A stretch of 55,019 bases of DNA from Gammaproteobacteria bacterium. Lineage in GTDB: Bacteria > Pseudomonadota > Gammaproteobacteria > Pseudomonadales > JAUIET01. Shown piece by piece: positions 26,650 to 35,178 of the stretch. The stretch covers positions 1-55,019 of the forward strand of contig JAUIHW010000026.1 of NCBI GenBank assembly GCA_030431775.1, given 5' to 3'. Under the pieces are notes generated by a model. The model was not told where the DNA came from. It ran no database searches and saw only the letters and a list, made by a program, of their open reading frames with translations. Made by a program: the position numbers and the translations under genes. The stretch's first letter is position 1. Every line of letters begins with the position of its first letter.

Positions 26650-27441
26650 ATGTGGAAGTTTATTGGCGCGCTGATTGGACTATTGATTGCAGGTTGGCCA
26701 GGGGCGCTAATTGGCCTTGGCTTTGGCTGGTTTTACGAAAACTCATCTTTGAGTAAGCCACGGGTTTTCGGGCCGTTCGCAGACTTACAAGCCAAACGCG
26801 AGCAATACTTTGTGTCCACTTTCCGGCTGATGGGGCATGTTGCCAAAGCCGATGGTCGGATCAGTGAAGAGGAAATCGAGCTCACCGAAACGCTGATGCA
26901 GCGAATGGGGCTGACCGTCGAGCATCGCCGGGAGGCGATTGCGCAATTCAAGGAAGGCGCTGCAAGCAGCTTTGATCGGGATGCAGAGATCGCAGCATTT
27001 GCCCAACGTTGCGGGCAGGGTGGAAGCCTGGCCAATATGCTGATGGTAACTCTGATCAGCGTGGCATTTGCCGATTTAACCTTAGACTCGGGGGAAAACC
27101 AGGCCCTCGAAACGATTGCTGCGGGCCTCGGGTTCAGCGAGGCTCAGTATAGGCAATTGCTGGAAATGGTGACTGCACAAAATGGCTTTGCAGATGAAGC
27201 TGCGGCCTTGGGCCAGGCGGCCTCAGCGAACGATCTTGCCTTAGCTTACCAGGCTCTGGGTGTTACGCCGGAGGTGGACAATAAAACACTGAAGCAGGCA
27301 TACCGTCGCCTGATCAGCAAGCATCATCCGGATAAACTGATAGCGCAAGGAGTACCCGACGACATGGTTGCGCTGGCCACTGAAAGATCGCAGGAAATTC
27401 AAACAGCATACGATCTTATCCAGAAAAGCAGGCAGTCCTGA
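26650..27441 (+). CDS. djlA: Membrane-anchored DnaJ-like co-chaperone DjlA
   Basis: A 263-residue protein with the DjlA layout: an N-terminal glycine-rich membrane segment (about 4-24), a TerB-like helical domain (about 50-170, with KADGRISEEEIEL) and a C-terminal J domain (about 195-260) carrying the HPD motif in SKHHPDKLIAQG near residue 225. DjlA stimulates DnaK at the inner membrane and is linked to envelope-stress signalling. It begins 13 bases after the ParA gene and ends 1 base before the ppx/gppA start, so the three are probably co-transcribed. Confidence 0.93.
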   Translation: MWKFIGALIGLLIAGWPGALIGLGFGWFYENSSLSKPRVFGPFADLQAKREQYFVSTFRLMGHVAKADGRISEEEIELTETLMQRMGLTVEHRREAIAQFKEGAASSFDRDAEIAAFAQRCGQGGSLANMLMVTLISVAFADLTLDSGENQALETIAAGLGFSEAQYRQLLEMVTAQNGFADEAAALGQAASANDLALAYQALGVTPEVDNKTLKQAYRRLISKHHPDKLIAQGVPDDMVALATERSQEIQTAYDLIQKSRQS

Positions 27442-27442
27442 C

Positions 27443-28336
27443 ATGTACGCCGCCATTGATTTAGGGTCTAACAGTTTTCATCTGCTGATCGCAAGAGTCA
27501 GCCCGCAAGGGATTGAAGAGTTCGATCGCTACAGTGAAAAGGTGCAACTGGCTGAGAACCTGGTCGGCAATGGACGCTTGTCGTCCTCCGCCATGGATCG
27601 CGCATTCGAATGCCTGCACGAATTGCGCCAGCACCTGAGTTGGTTTGATGTTGATGGTGTCTGTGCGGTTGGTACCCACGCATTGCGCGTGGCCAGCAAT
27701 GCGACGCAATTTGTAGAACAGGCTGAAAAAGTGCTTGGCATGCCGATTGAAGTTCTCAGCGGCGAAATGGAAGCCCAGTTGATTTACCAGGGCGTACAAC
27801 TCAGCCAGCGCCTGGAGCGCAAAGCGCTGATCATCGACATCGGTGGCGGCAGCACCGAATTTGCTTTGGGTGAGGGCAGTGAAGTCAGGCTGCTACTCAG
27901 CGAACAAATGGGGTGTGTGACGCTGCGCGACCAATATTTTGACCGGCGTTTGATTCGCCAGAGCGATTTTCAGCAGGCGGAAATTGATGTGGCTCAGTGG
28001 GTGCAGCTACCGGCCAGCCAGCTGGATGAGTATGAGTGGGAGGAAGTCTGGGGCAGCTCCGGTACGATGAAAGCGGTTGCCCGCATATTGAATGGCTTGC
28101 ACGGCTGTGGCTTCATCATACGCCGCAATGAGCTGCGTTCTCTGCTGGCGGATATGCTGAGCAAACAGAGCTACAGCGACCTGAACTACCCGAATCTGAA
28201 TGAGGACCGAAAGTCCACTATCCTGCCGGGTATTGCGATCATCATGCAGTTGATGGATGAACTCAATATTGAAACTCTGAATGTCAGTAAAGCGTCATTG
28301 CGAGAAGGACTGATCTGGGAAATGGCTCTGGATTAG
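27443..28336 (+). CDS. Short Ppx/GppA-family phosphatase
   Basis: Start is ATG 27443, one base after the djlA stop; the ATG at 27368 lies inside djlA. The 297-residue product covers the two actin-like domains of the Ppx/GppA family. It has the phosphate loop AAIDLGSNSFHLLIA (residues 3-17), GTHALRVASNA (about 77) and the second nucleotide loop IDIGGGSTEFALG (about 130). Family members in E. coli have about 500 residues; the C-terminal HD-like domains are absent here. Short forms are known to hydrolyse polyphosphate or pppGpp, but which one cannot be read from sequence. Confidence 0.87.
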   Translation: MYAAIDLGSNSFHLLIARVSPQGIEEFDRYSEKVQLAENLVGNGRLSSSAMDRAFECLHELRQHLSWFDVDGVCAVGTHALRVASNATQFVEQAEKVLGMPIEVLSGEMEAQLIYQGVQLSQRLERKALIIDIGGGSTEFALGEGSEVRLLLSEQMGCVTLRDQYFDRRLIRQSDFQQAEIDVAQWVQLPASQLDEYEWEEVWGSSGTMKAVARILNGLHGCGFIIRRNELRSLLADMLSKQSYSDLNYPNLNEDRKSTILPGIAIIMQLMDELNIETLNVSKASLREGLIWEMALD

Positions 28337-28457
28337 GGTCGATAGCGATCGACGTGGTACAGGCTGGCGTGTATTTTCTCTCGCGGTGCGTCTTTCACCT
28401 TTGCGAACGTTGCACTTGCTTGACCGCTCTGCAGCACTGGCACCACCCGCTAGCGGC

Positions 28458-28489
28458 GGCTCGCTGCCAGCAGTCGCCGGCAGCGAGCC
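28458..28489. terminator. Perfect 11-base hairpin between convergent ppx/gppA and aceA
   Basis: GGCTCGCTGCC and GGCAGCGAGCC are exact reverse complements separated by the 10-base loop AGCAGTCGCC. The stem is G/C-rich and sits 8 bases beyond the aceA stop, in a 160-base gap between converging genes. Neither side has a T-run, so it is not a textbook intrinsic terminator. It probably stabilises the 3' end of aceA mRNA or ends transcription with Rho. Aside from this, nothing further was seen in the gap. Confidence 0.55.
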
Positions 28490-28496
28490 CATGAAT

Positions 28497-30095
28497 TCAG
28501 CCAAACTGATTCATGGTATTGTCTTCGCCTGAAGCCTTCAGCGCCTGCTCACCCGAGAAGTACTCTTTGTGGTCATCGCCGATGTTGGAGCCGGCCATAT
28601 CCTGGTGTTTCACCGTAGCAATGCCCTGGCGAATTTCTTCACGCTGCACACCTTTGACATAGGCGAGCATACCCAATTCGCCAAAGTATCCTTTCGCCAG
28701 ATTGTCGGTAGACAATGCGGCAGTGTGGTAAGTGGGCAGCGTGATCAGGTGGTGGAAGATGCCGGCTTCACGCGCTGCATCGGCCTGGAAGCTGCGAATC
28801 TTTTCGTCAGCTTCCTGCGCCAGCTCGCTGCTGTCGTATTCGGCATTCATGAGCTGGTCGCGCGCATAGGCAGATACGTCTTTGCCGGCGGCTTGCCACT
28901 CATCCAGCACTTGTTGGCGGAAGTTTAAAGTCCAGTTGAACGACGGAGAGTTGTTGTAGACAAGCTTGGCATCGGGTACCACTTCACGTACTCGATTCAC
29001 CAACTCAGCGATCTGGCCTACATGCGGCTTCTCGGTTTCAATCCACAGGAGGTCAGCGCCATTTTGCAGCGAGGTAATGCAGTCCAGTACCACGCGGTCA
29101 GCGCCGGAATTATCCTTAAAGCGATACAATCCGTTGGGCAGTCTTTCCGGCTTAACAAGCTTGCCATCCTGCTTGATGATGACATCACCTTCGTTGGCAT
29201 CCGCAGCGCTTTCGATCACTTCAGTACGCAGGAAGGCATTGTATTTGTGCGCCAGGTCACCCTGGGAAGTGGACACTGGAATTTTCTGGGTCAGACCGGC
29301 ACCCAAAGAATCGGTGCGAGCGACAATAACTCCGTCATCAACCCCCAGCTCCAGGAAAGCGTAGCGTACAGCGTTGATTTTTGACAAAAAGTCTTCATGC
29401 GGTACGGTGACCTTGCCATCCTGGTGGCCACACTGCTTGGCGTCTGATACCTGGTTCTCGATCTGAATGCAGCAGGCACCGGCTTCGATCATTTGCTTGG
29501 CCAACAGGTAGGTGGCTTCCTCATTGCCGAAGCCGGCGTCGATGTCAGCGATGATCGGTACGATGTGGGTTTCATAGTTGTCAATCTGGTTCTCTAGGCT
29601 GGCGGCTTTTGCGTCATCGCCGGCCTCTCTGGCCGCGTCCAGGTCTCGAAACAGGTGGTTCAATTCCCAGGCGTCGGCCTGTTTGAGAAAAGTGTACAGC
29701 TCGGCAATCAGCGCTGACACAGAGGTTTTTTCGTGCATTGACTGGTCAGGCAAGGGGCCGAATTTCGAGCGCAAAGCGGCCACCATCCAACCAGACAAGT
29801 ACAGGTAACGGCCCTTGGTGCCACCAAAATACTTTTTGATGGCGATCATTTTCTGTTGTCCGACAAAGCCATGCCAGCAGCCCAGCGACTGTGTGTATTG
29901 GCTGGAGTCTGCGTCATACGCGGTCATGTCTTCACGCATGATTTTGGCCGTATAGCGTGCGATATCCAAGCCGGTCGCAAAGCGGTTTTGCAGGCGCATT
30001 CGGGTTGCGTACTCGGCGTTTATGGCGTTCCATGTGCCGCCTTTGGCATCGCGCAGGCGGTTTATATCGGCAATATTCGAGGCATAGCTGGCCAT
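28497..30095 (-). CDS. aceA: Isocitrate lyase (Pseudomonas-type, about 530 residues)
   Basis: A 532-residue isocitrate lyase that splits isocitrate into glyoxylate and succinate, the entry to the glyoxylate shunt used when cells grow on acetyl-CoA-yielding carbon such as lipids and steroids. The active-site cysteine motif KQCGHQ is at about residues 219-224. The metal-binding region IADIDAGFGNEEA lies at about 184-196. The longer size and the KQCGHQDGKVTVP sequence place it with the Pseudomonas-type subfamily rather than the 434-residue E. coli type. The malate synthase gene is not adjacent. A plausible promoter and an inverted repeat lie directly upstream. Confidence 0.96.
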   Translation of the reverse strand: MASYASNIADINRLRDAKGGTWNAINAEYATRMRLQNRFATGLDIARYTAKIMREDMTAYDADSSQYTQSLGCWHGFVGQQKMIAIKKYFGGTKGRYLYLSGWMVAALRSKFGPLPDQSMHEKTSVSALIAELYTFLKQADAWELNHLFRDLDAAREAGDDAKAASLENQIDNYETHIVPIIADIDAGFGNEEATYLLAKQMIEAGACCIQIENQVSDAKQCGHQDGKVTVPHEDFLSKINAVRYAFLELGVDDGVIVARTDSLGAGLTQKIPVSTSQGDLAHKYNAFLRTEVIESAADANEGDVIIKQDGKLVKPERLPNGLYRFKDNSGADRVVLDCITSLQNGADLLWIETEKPHVGQIAELVNRVREVVPDAKLVYNNSPSFNWTLNFRQQVLDEWQAAGKDVSAYARDQLMNAEYDSSELAQEADEKIRSFQADAAREAGIFHHLITLPTYHTAALSTDNLAKGYFGELGMLAYVKGVQREEIRQGIATVKHQDMAGSNIGDDHKEYFSGEQALKASGEDNTMNQFG

Positions 30096-30151
30096 GATGG
30101 GTCACTCTCACTGTGGATTGGATAGTTAGGAATTGTAACTTGCGGTCAGGA

Positions 30152-30180
30152 TTTATCTAATTTATATACATCATTGCCAA
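30152..30180 (-). promoter_or_regulatory. Candidate sigma-70 promoter for aceA
   Basis: On the minus strand, TTGGCA (30180-30175; 5 of 6 to consensus) is followed after 17 bases by GATAAA (30157-30152; 4 of 6), placing the start about 50 bases before the aceA ATG. An alternative -10, TAGATA, would have 15-base spacing. Read directly from sequence; not tested. Confidence 0.45.
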
Positions 30181-30181
30181 G

Positions 30182-30196
30182 ATTCACCCTGTGAAT
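30182..30196. repeat. Inverted repeat ATTCAC-CCT-GTGAAT upstream of the aceA promoter
   Basis: A perfect 6-base inverted repeat with a 3-base spacer lies one base upstream of the candidate -35 and 8 bases beyond the P450 stop codon. Its position fits an activator or repressor site for aceA. It could also be a weak hairpin ending the P450 transcript, but no T-run follows. Confidence 0.4.
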
Positions 30197-30204
30197 AGAG
30201 TGGC

Positions 30205-31578
30205 TTAACCCAGCGAAGCGAGCGTGACCGGCAGCCCGTCCCGTGGTTTTGGGAATGGGATAAAGGCGAAGTCCGGGTCGTGATGCCGGGCAGTGAAGCG
30301 ATAATGGCGCAACATTTCAAACAGAGTGACCTTGGTCAGCATTTCGGCAAAATGCAGGCCAATGCATTTGTGAGCACCACCGCCGAAAGGAAACCACGCG
30401 AAGGGGTGGGTTTTGTGCTCTTCCCGACCGGGGGCGAAGCGCTCCGGGTCAAATTCGTTGGGGTTATGGTACAGCTCCGGCATTCTCTGGGTCAGCAGGG
30501 AGCTGGTGCTGATGGTGCAATTGGCCGGGATTGTGAAGCCGCCATAGTCAAACTCTCGTATGCTGCGCCGCGCCATACCAATCACCGGTGGATACAGGCG
30601 CAGTGTTTCCTTGAAACAATAGGAGCAGTTCTCCAGTGTCGCCAAGTCCGCGTACTTCAGATAGTCGTCGCTTACCGTCTGCAGCTCCTCGCGGCATCTC
30701 TCCTGCCAGTCGGAACGTCGGGTAATCTCATAGAGCATCGTCAGCAGAGTGCTGGTTGTTGTGTCGTGCGCGGCCAGCAGCAGAAAGCTGATGTGGTGCA
30801 CGATGTCGTCGTCGCTGAAGTAGTCGCCGTTCTCCTGGCGTTCGCGACAAAACAAGCTGAACATGTCCGTCTGGTCGCCATTTCGCTTGTCCTCGATCTG
30901 GCTACTTAAGAAATCATGCATGTAGCGATATGACTTGATGGCGCGCGCGTAAGCCGTGCCAGGTAGATTGTGGCGGAATATTGCGGTGCTTCCCGTCACA
31001 AGATCAATGAAGGCTTGGTTGATGCGATTTGCCTCTGCGCCCATTTCCATGCCCAGAAACACCTCTGAGCCTACCTCAAGCAGCGCTGCTTTGACGGCTT
31101 TATAAAATACCAGCTCGCCCTGTTGCCCCCACTGCTGGACGTGTTTGCGAATAATGGTATGCAATGCAGGCATGTAGCTTTCCAGCATCTGGTTCTTAAA
31201 CGCGGTCTGCATGATGCGGCGGTGTTTTTTGTGGTCGGAAAAATCCCGCAGCAGCAGGTTTTGCGGGAAAAACTCACCCAGTGACGTTGCATAGCCCTTG
31301 CTGGTTGAGAAATTATTATGACTGTCCAGCATGACCATTTGCTGGGGGTCTGGCCCGACCAGGGTGAGTGACTCCATGGGCCCCAGGCGCATCCTAAATA
31401 CCGGTCCATATTCGGCATACATGTGGTTCATATAGCCAAGCGTGTCGCGAAAAAAAGCCAGGCCGTCACCCACGACAGGCCAACCGTTGCGTCCAGGGAA
31501 TGCGCTCAGGTCAGCCTGGTTGTCATCATCGAGCTGGTTAATCTGCTGTAAGGCCAGATCGGCGTCTACTCTGTTCAT
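30205..31578 (-). CDS. Cytochrome P450
   Basis: A 457-residue soluble P450. The I-helix oxygen-binding motif is LLLAAHDTTTST. The ExxR pair is in FKETLRLYPP, and the heme-ligand motif FPFGGGAHKCIG places the cysteine at about residue 405. No N-terminal anchor or fused reductase is present, so it needs an external ferredoxin and reductase, neither of which is in the window. General appearance (PGRNGWPVVGD start, GGGAHKCIG) is closer to the CYP51/CYP26/CYP120 group than to steroid side-chain CYP125/CYP142 enzymes. It is transcribed just behind the thiolase-like gene (14-base gap), suggesting a shared lipid or isoprenoid substrate. The substrate is unknown. Confidence 0.9.
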   Translation of the reverse strand: MNRVDADLALQQINQLDDDNQADLSAFPGRNGWPVVGDGLAFFRDTLGYMNHMYAEYGPVFRMRLGPMESLTLVGPDPQQMVMLDSHNNFSTSKGYATSLGEFFPQNLLLRDFSDHKKHRRIMQTAFKNQMLESYMPALHTIIRKHVQQWGQQGELVFYKAVKAALLEVGSEVFLGMEMGAEANRINQAFIDLVTGSTAIFRHNLPGTAYARAIKSYRYMHDFLSSQIEDKRNGDQTDMFSLFCRERQENGDYFSDDDIVHHISFLLLAAHDTTTSTLLTMLYEITRRSDWQERCREELQTVSDDYLKYADLATLENCSYCFKETLRLYPPVIGMARRSIREFDYGGFTIPANCTISTSSLLTQRMPELYHNPNEFDPERFAPGREEHKTHPFAWFPFGGGAHKCIGLHFAEMLTKVTLFEMLRHYRFTARHHDPDFAFIPFPKPRDGLPVTLASLG

Positions 31579-31592
31579 GCTGTTGCCCTGAA

Positions 31593-33080
31593 TTATGGCT
31601 GAAGAGTCACCGTGTGTTGCGAATCAATTGCCACGGCTCGACCGCACAATTCATTCTCTTTTGCAAAGCCCAGCAATTGATCGTCCAGACTGGTGGCAAC
31701 AGTGCGTCCACCAGTGGGCAAGTCGCATACTGTTACCAGGTGTTCCGGAAAGCCGGGTACGCAGTTAATAGTGTAACCCGCTACTTTGGCGCTGCCCTGG
31801 TAATCCGGCTGCAGTGGACTGGTATCCGTGAGGCTGGCAGTTTCGGCTGACACATCGGCATGCTGGTAGCCGGCCGCTGGCGGTTTGCTGGACCATATTG
31901 CAAAAGCCTGTTTGGTCAGCATGCCACTGACCGAACTGACCAGTCCACGGCTGCCGGGGTTGGCGCGCAGGGTGCGAGCCATCGCAACCGTTGACTGCAA
32001 TACGAAATTATTCAGCGGGCCGCCTGCGAAAGACATACCACCGCTAATAACCAGCGGGCGTGTGGGTGCTACACCCAGTTCCTGAACGTAGGATTTGACA
32101 GCCGCAGGAAAGCAGCTGTACAGCTCCAGAAACTCGATATCCTCAATGCTTGCATCGATCAGATCGAGAGCTTTGTGGCCGGCAACACCAGCGCCCACGC
32201 AGCGATGCAGCTGAGAACGTTCCGAGACCAGCGTCATATACTCCGATTCGGTGCAGCACCAGGGGAACAGGCACAACTCCTCAGCGATGCCTAGTTCGCG
32301 TACCAGCCCAGCAGATGCAAACAAGAGCGCGCTTGCCTGGTCAACATTCCACTGGCTGTTCATGCGCTTGGTGTAAGGGAATGCCACCATACGATTGCGA
32401 GCAGATACTTGATAGATGTCCTCTGCAGAATAGGCGGTTTGATCCCAGGCATCGGGGTTGCTGGCGGCGATGCGGCTGAAACCCGCGTACAACTCGCCAA
32501 GGCTGGCGCGGTGCGCTTCGATTGATAGCCCGGCCTGATAACGCATCGCCGATTCCATCACGGCGTAGGCTGAGGCAGGCATGGCCATGCCGCGTTCCAG
32601 CTCGACAGGGGACACGATATCGTCGCTGATGGTCAGGAATACATCGGGTTCACTGTCCTGGTCAATCACGTCGTTGAGTTCCACGCCCTGGCGTTGGGCA
32701 AGGGAATCCCGGTACTTGGCCTCGCCTCCACAGACCAGCGCCAGCTGCTGTTCACCGTTGTGTATCGCCTGGCAGGCCTGATTGAACAGGCTCTGTTGCA
32801 GAATGCCAATATTGCCCAGAACCGATCGTGCAGCCGGGGCACCCAGCTCCCGTGCTATCTGGCGACCGGGGTCTGAATAAGACCAGATCCCCTTGGGTAC
32901 CCAGATACTGTCGAGCTTCTTCCAGATGGTTGGTTGCTTGCAGTCCGCTGCAGCCTGCTCTGCGGCCCTCTGCATAAGCTGTAGCGCGGACAGGCCTTCG
33001 CGTGGGTCTTGAATCCGCTGAATCGCGGTGCCTATACCAATCAGTACTGGTGTGTTCGCGGCAAGTGTTTCGAGGCTCAT
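31593..33080 (-). CDS. Thiolase-like protein (TLP1 type) lacking thiolase catalytic residues
   Basis: A 495-residue protein with a thiolase fold and an extra C-terminal domain of about 100 residues, as in thiolase-like protein type 1, whose tail is an OB-fold. By eye, the nucleophile motif QCG aligns with NIG. The NEAF motif is replaced by YSCF, the GHP histidine motif by GGPLNN, and the C-terminal CxG motif by SGM. A classical thiolase reaction is therefore not expected; it may bind CoA thioesters or have another chemistry. It lies 14 bases upstream of the P450 gene in the same direction. Its start faces the epimerase gene across a 128-base divergent region. Confidence 0.75.
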   Translation of the reverse strand: MSLETLAANTPVLIGIGTAIQRIQDPREGLSALQLMQRAAEQAAADCKQPTIWKKLDSIWVPKGIWSYSDPGRQIARELGAPAARSVLGNIGILQQSLFNQACQAIHNGEQQLALVCGGEAKYRDSLAQRQGVELNDVIDQDSEPDVFLTISDDIVSPVELERGMAMPASAYAVMESAMRYQAGLSIEAHRASLGELYAGFSRIAASNPDAWDQTAYSAEDIYQVSARNRMVAFPYTKRMNSQWNVDQASALLFASAGLVRELGIAEELCLFPWCCTESEYMTLVSERSQLHRCVGAGVAGHKALDLIDASIEDIEFLELYSCFPAAVKSYVQELGVAPTRPLVISGGMSFAGGPLNNFVLQSTVAMARTLRANPGSRGLVSSVSGMLTKQAFAIWSSKPPAAGYQHADVSAETASLTDTSPLQPDYQGSAKVAGYTINCVPGFPEHLVTVCDLPTGGRTVATSLDDQLLGFAKENELCGRAVAIDSQHTVTLQP

Positions 33081-33208
33081 GGGCAGTTCAGGCCAGTGTA
33101 GAAAAGGTGAATGCTATCAATTTATGGTAGCTCAGAGCTGCCACGATGGAGGTTGCGGTCCGTTAAGGAGTCTGTAAGATTGGCAGTCCAAAAGACAGGA
33201 GTTTTATC

Positions 33209-34126
33209 ATGTTTGATCCGGTCAAAGTCGAAGGCCAGAAAATTCTTATAACCGGTCCAACCGGTCAGGTTGCCGCTCCAATCATTGATGCCTATGGCCC
33301 GCATTGTGAGCTGCATGCGCTGGCCCGCTTTTCCAATGCCGACGATGAGCAGGCCCTGCAAGCCAAAGGTGTTCACACCCACAAAATAGACCTGGCCAAT
33401 GGCGATCTGGCGGCGCTGCCGGATGACTTTGATTATGTGATCCATCTCGCGGTGGTGAAAAGTGGCGATTTTCAATACGACCTCAAAGCAAATGCCGAAG
33501 GCAGTGGACGGCTGCTGAAGCACTGTCGAAATGTTAAAGGGTTTCTGCACTGCTCATCGACCGCGGTTTACGAATATGCAGGGCATGAGCCGCGTAAAGA
33601 AGACTCGCCGCTGGGGGATAATCACAGAAGCATGTTCCCAACCTACAGCATTGCCAAAATTGCGGCCGAGTCTGTTGTCAGATTTGTGGCCAGCGAGTAC
33701 TCGGTGCCAACAATCATTGCGCGCCTGAGTGTGCCCTACGGTGATAACGGCGGCTGGCCTTTTTATCATCTGTTAATGATGCAAAATGGTGTTCCAATCG
33801 ATCTTCATCCCGAGCAGCCTAATGTATACAACCCGATTCACGCAGACGATTACATTGAAAAAATCCCGCGCCTGCTGGCTGCGGCTAACCCGGATGCACC
33901 CACGCTGAACTTTGGCGGTTCACAGCCTGTGTCGGTGGAGGACTGGTGTGCCTACATCGGCGAGCTGACAGGGCTCCAGCCGCAATTTAAAATGACTGAC
34001 AGCGCGTTTGGCAGTTTGCAAATTGATCCCACTGCGATGCATGAGGCCATTGGCGAGACGCAGGTTGACTGGCGGGACGGCATTCACCGCATGCTAAAAG
34101 CGTTAGCACCTGATTCCCTGAGTTAA
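33209..34126 (+). CDS. NAD-dependent epimerase/dehydratase family protein (extended SDR)
   Basis: A 305-residue extended SDR with the nucleotide loop KILITGPTGQVAAP (about 11-24; the second and third glycines of GxxGxxG are partly replaced), LHCSSTAVYEY with the serine, and the Tyr-Lys pair in TYSIAKIAAE (about 150). Substrates in this group include nucleotide sugars and sterols; nothing here distinguishes them. There is a good AGGAG ribosome binding site 8 bases before ATG. It lies divergently from the thiolase-like/P450 pair and directly upstream of the PhaD-like regulator. Confidence 0.82.
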   Translation: MFDPVKVEGQKILITGPTGQVAAPIIDAYGPHCELHALARFSNADDEQALQAKGVHTHKIDLANGDLAALPDDFDYVIHLAVVKSGDFQYDLKANAEGSGRLLKHCRNVKGFLHCSSTAVYEYAGHEPRKEDSPLGDNHRSMFPTYSIAKIAAESVVRFVASEYSVPTIIARLSVPYGDNGGWPFYHLLMMQNGVPIDLHPEQPNVYNPIHADDYIEKIPRLLAAANPDAPTLNFGGSQPVSVEDWCAYIGELTGLQPQFKMTDSAFGSLQIDPTAMHEAIGETQVDWRDGIHRMLKALAPDSLS

Positions 34127-34151
34127 CCTTGAATCCGACGGCCAATCTGGC

Positions 34152-34775
34152 TTGAAAACGCGCGACCGGATTTTATTATGCAGCCTCACGCTGTTTAATG
34201 GCCGTGGTGAGCCAAATGTTACTACACTCGACGTTTCTACCGAACTGGATATCAGTCCGGGTAATCTGTATTACCACTTTAAAGGCAAAAATGAAATCAT
34301 TGCTGAGCTGTACGAGCAATTTGAAGCGGCAATGCTTGAGCTGCAGGTCCAGTCTTTGGAGAGTGACTCAGCACTGCTCGACATGTGGACTTACCTGCAG
34401 TTCAGCTTCGAAATTATGGCGCAATACCTGTATTTCTATAGAGATGTGTCGAATCTTCTGGGTCGATACCCGCTGATCCGCAAGCGCTTCAACAGACTCC
34501 TCGGCCGGCAGCGGAAAAGCCTAGAAGTGCTTAGTCAGGCCTTATTGCTGGAAGGTGTTTTGCAAGCCGAGCAGAATGATATCGCCAGCCTCGTTGAGCA
34601 CATGACCATGGCCATGACCTTCTGGCTCAATTATCAGCGAGTGCAAGCGCCTGATATGGAACACTTTGATCCAGATCTGGCGCAATGCGCTTATCAGGTC
34701 ATGGCCTTGCTCATGCCTTATCTCGATGTTGCTGCCCGTGAGGAGCTCAGGTTGATCGCCGACTCTTACTTGTAG
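34152..34775 (+). CDS. TetR-family regulator, PhaD-like
   Basis: A 207-residue TetR-type repressor or activator. The N-terminal helix-turn-helix (TTLDVSTELDISPGNLYYHF, about 24-43) and the start MKTRDRILLCSLTLFN closely resemble PhaD of Pseudomonas, which controls polyhydroxyalkanoate genes. The start is TTG at 34152; no ATG is available before the HTH. The ribosome binding site is weak. It converges with, and overlaps by 29 bases, the phasin-like gene, the same arrangement as phaD/phaF in Pseudomonas. The ligand-binding half shows no recognisable ligand motif. Confidence 0.8.
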   Translation: MKTRDRILLCSLTLFNGRGEPNVTTLDVSTELDISPGNLYYHFKGKNEIIAELYEQFEAAMLELQVQSLESDSALLDMWTYLQFSFEIMAQYLYFYRDVSNLLGRYPLIRKRFNRLLGRQRKSLEVLSQALLLEGVLQAEQNDIASLVEHMTMAMTFWLNYQRVQAPDMEHFDPDLAQCAYQVMALLMPYLDVAAREELRLIADSYL

Positions 34776-35145
34776 ACTTTTTTGCAGTTTTCTTTGCAGT
34801 TGTTTTTGTTGTGGCTTTCCTGGCGGTTTTTTGTGCCGGTCCACTTTGCTTCTTAAGGTCATTGACGGCTCGTTGCAGCTTATCAATTTTTTGCTCCAGC
34901 GCGTCGATATCAGACTTGGATGGCAGGCCCAGACGGTTATAGGCCTGGGCAACCCGTTTGTCGAAGGCCGATTCCAACTTGGAGGCACGTGCAGTAGTGG
35001 TTCTGCTGACCTCTTCAAAGCCACTCTCAACCCTGCCTCTTAAGTCCTCCAGTTCCTTACGTGCGCGCTCTTCGATATTATTAATCGCCTGTTCGATAAA
35101 GTTGTCACTTTTGGTTTGCGAAGGTTTTTTTCGCTTTGCCGCCAT
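34747..35145 (-). CDS. Phasin-family polyhydroxyalkanoate granule protein (PhaI/PhaF-like)
   Basis: A 132-residue protein with a helical, coiled-coil-forming core (about 15-95, with IEERARKELEDLRGRVESG). Its strongly basic tail is rich in Lys, Thr, Ala and Ser (KATTKTTAKKTAKK), reminiscent of the histone-like C-terminus of PhaF. Phasins coat storage granules, and PhaF-type tails also bind the nucleoid. The size is closer to PhaI; the tail is closer to PhaF. Adjacent PhaD-like regulator supports the call. No PHA synthase is present in this window. Confidence 0.75.
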   Translation of the reverse strand: MAAKRKKPSQTKSDNFIEQAINNIEERARKELEDLRGRVESGFEEVSRTTTARASKLESAFDKRVAQAYNRLGLPSKSDIDALEQKIDKLQRAVNDLKKQSGPAQKTARKATTKTTAKKTAKKSTSKSRRST

Positions 35146-35178
35146 ATTGCTTACTCGGATCTGATGATTGTTCTCATC

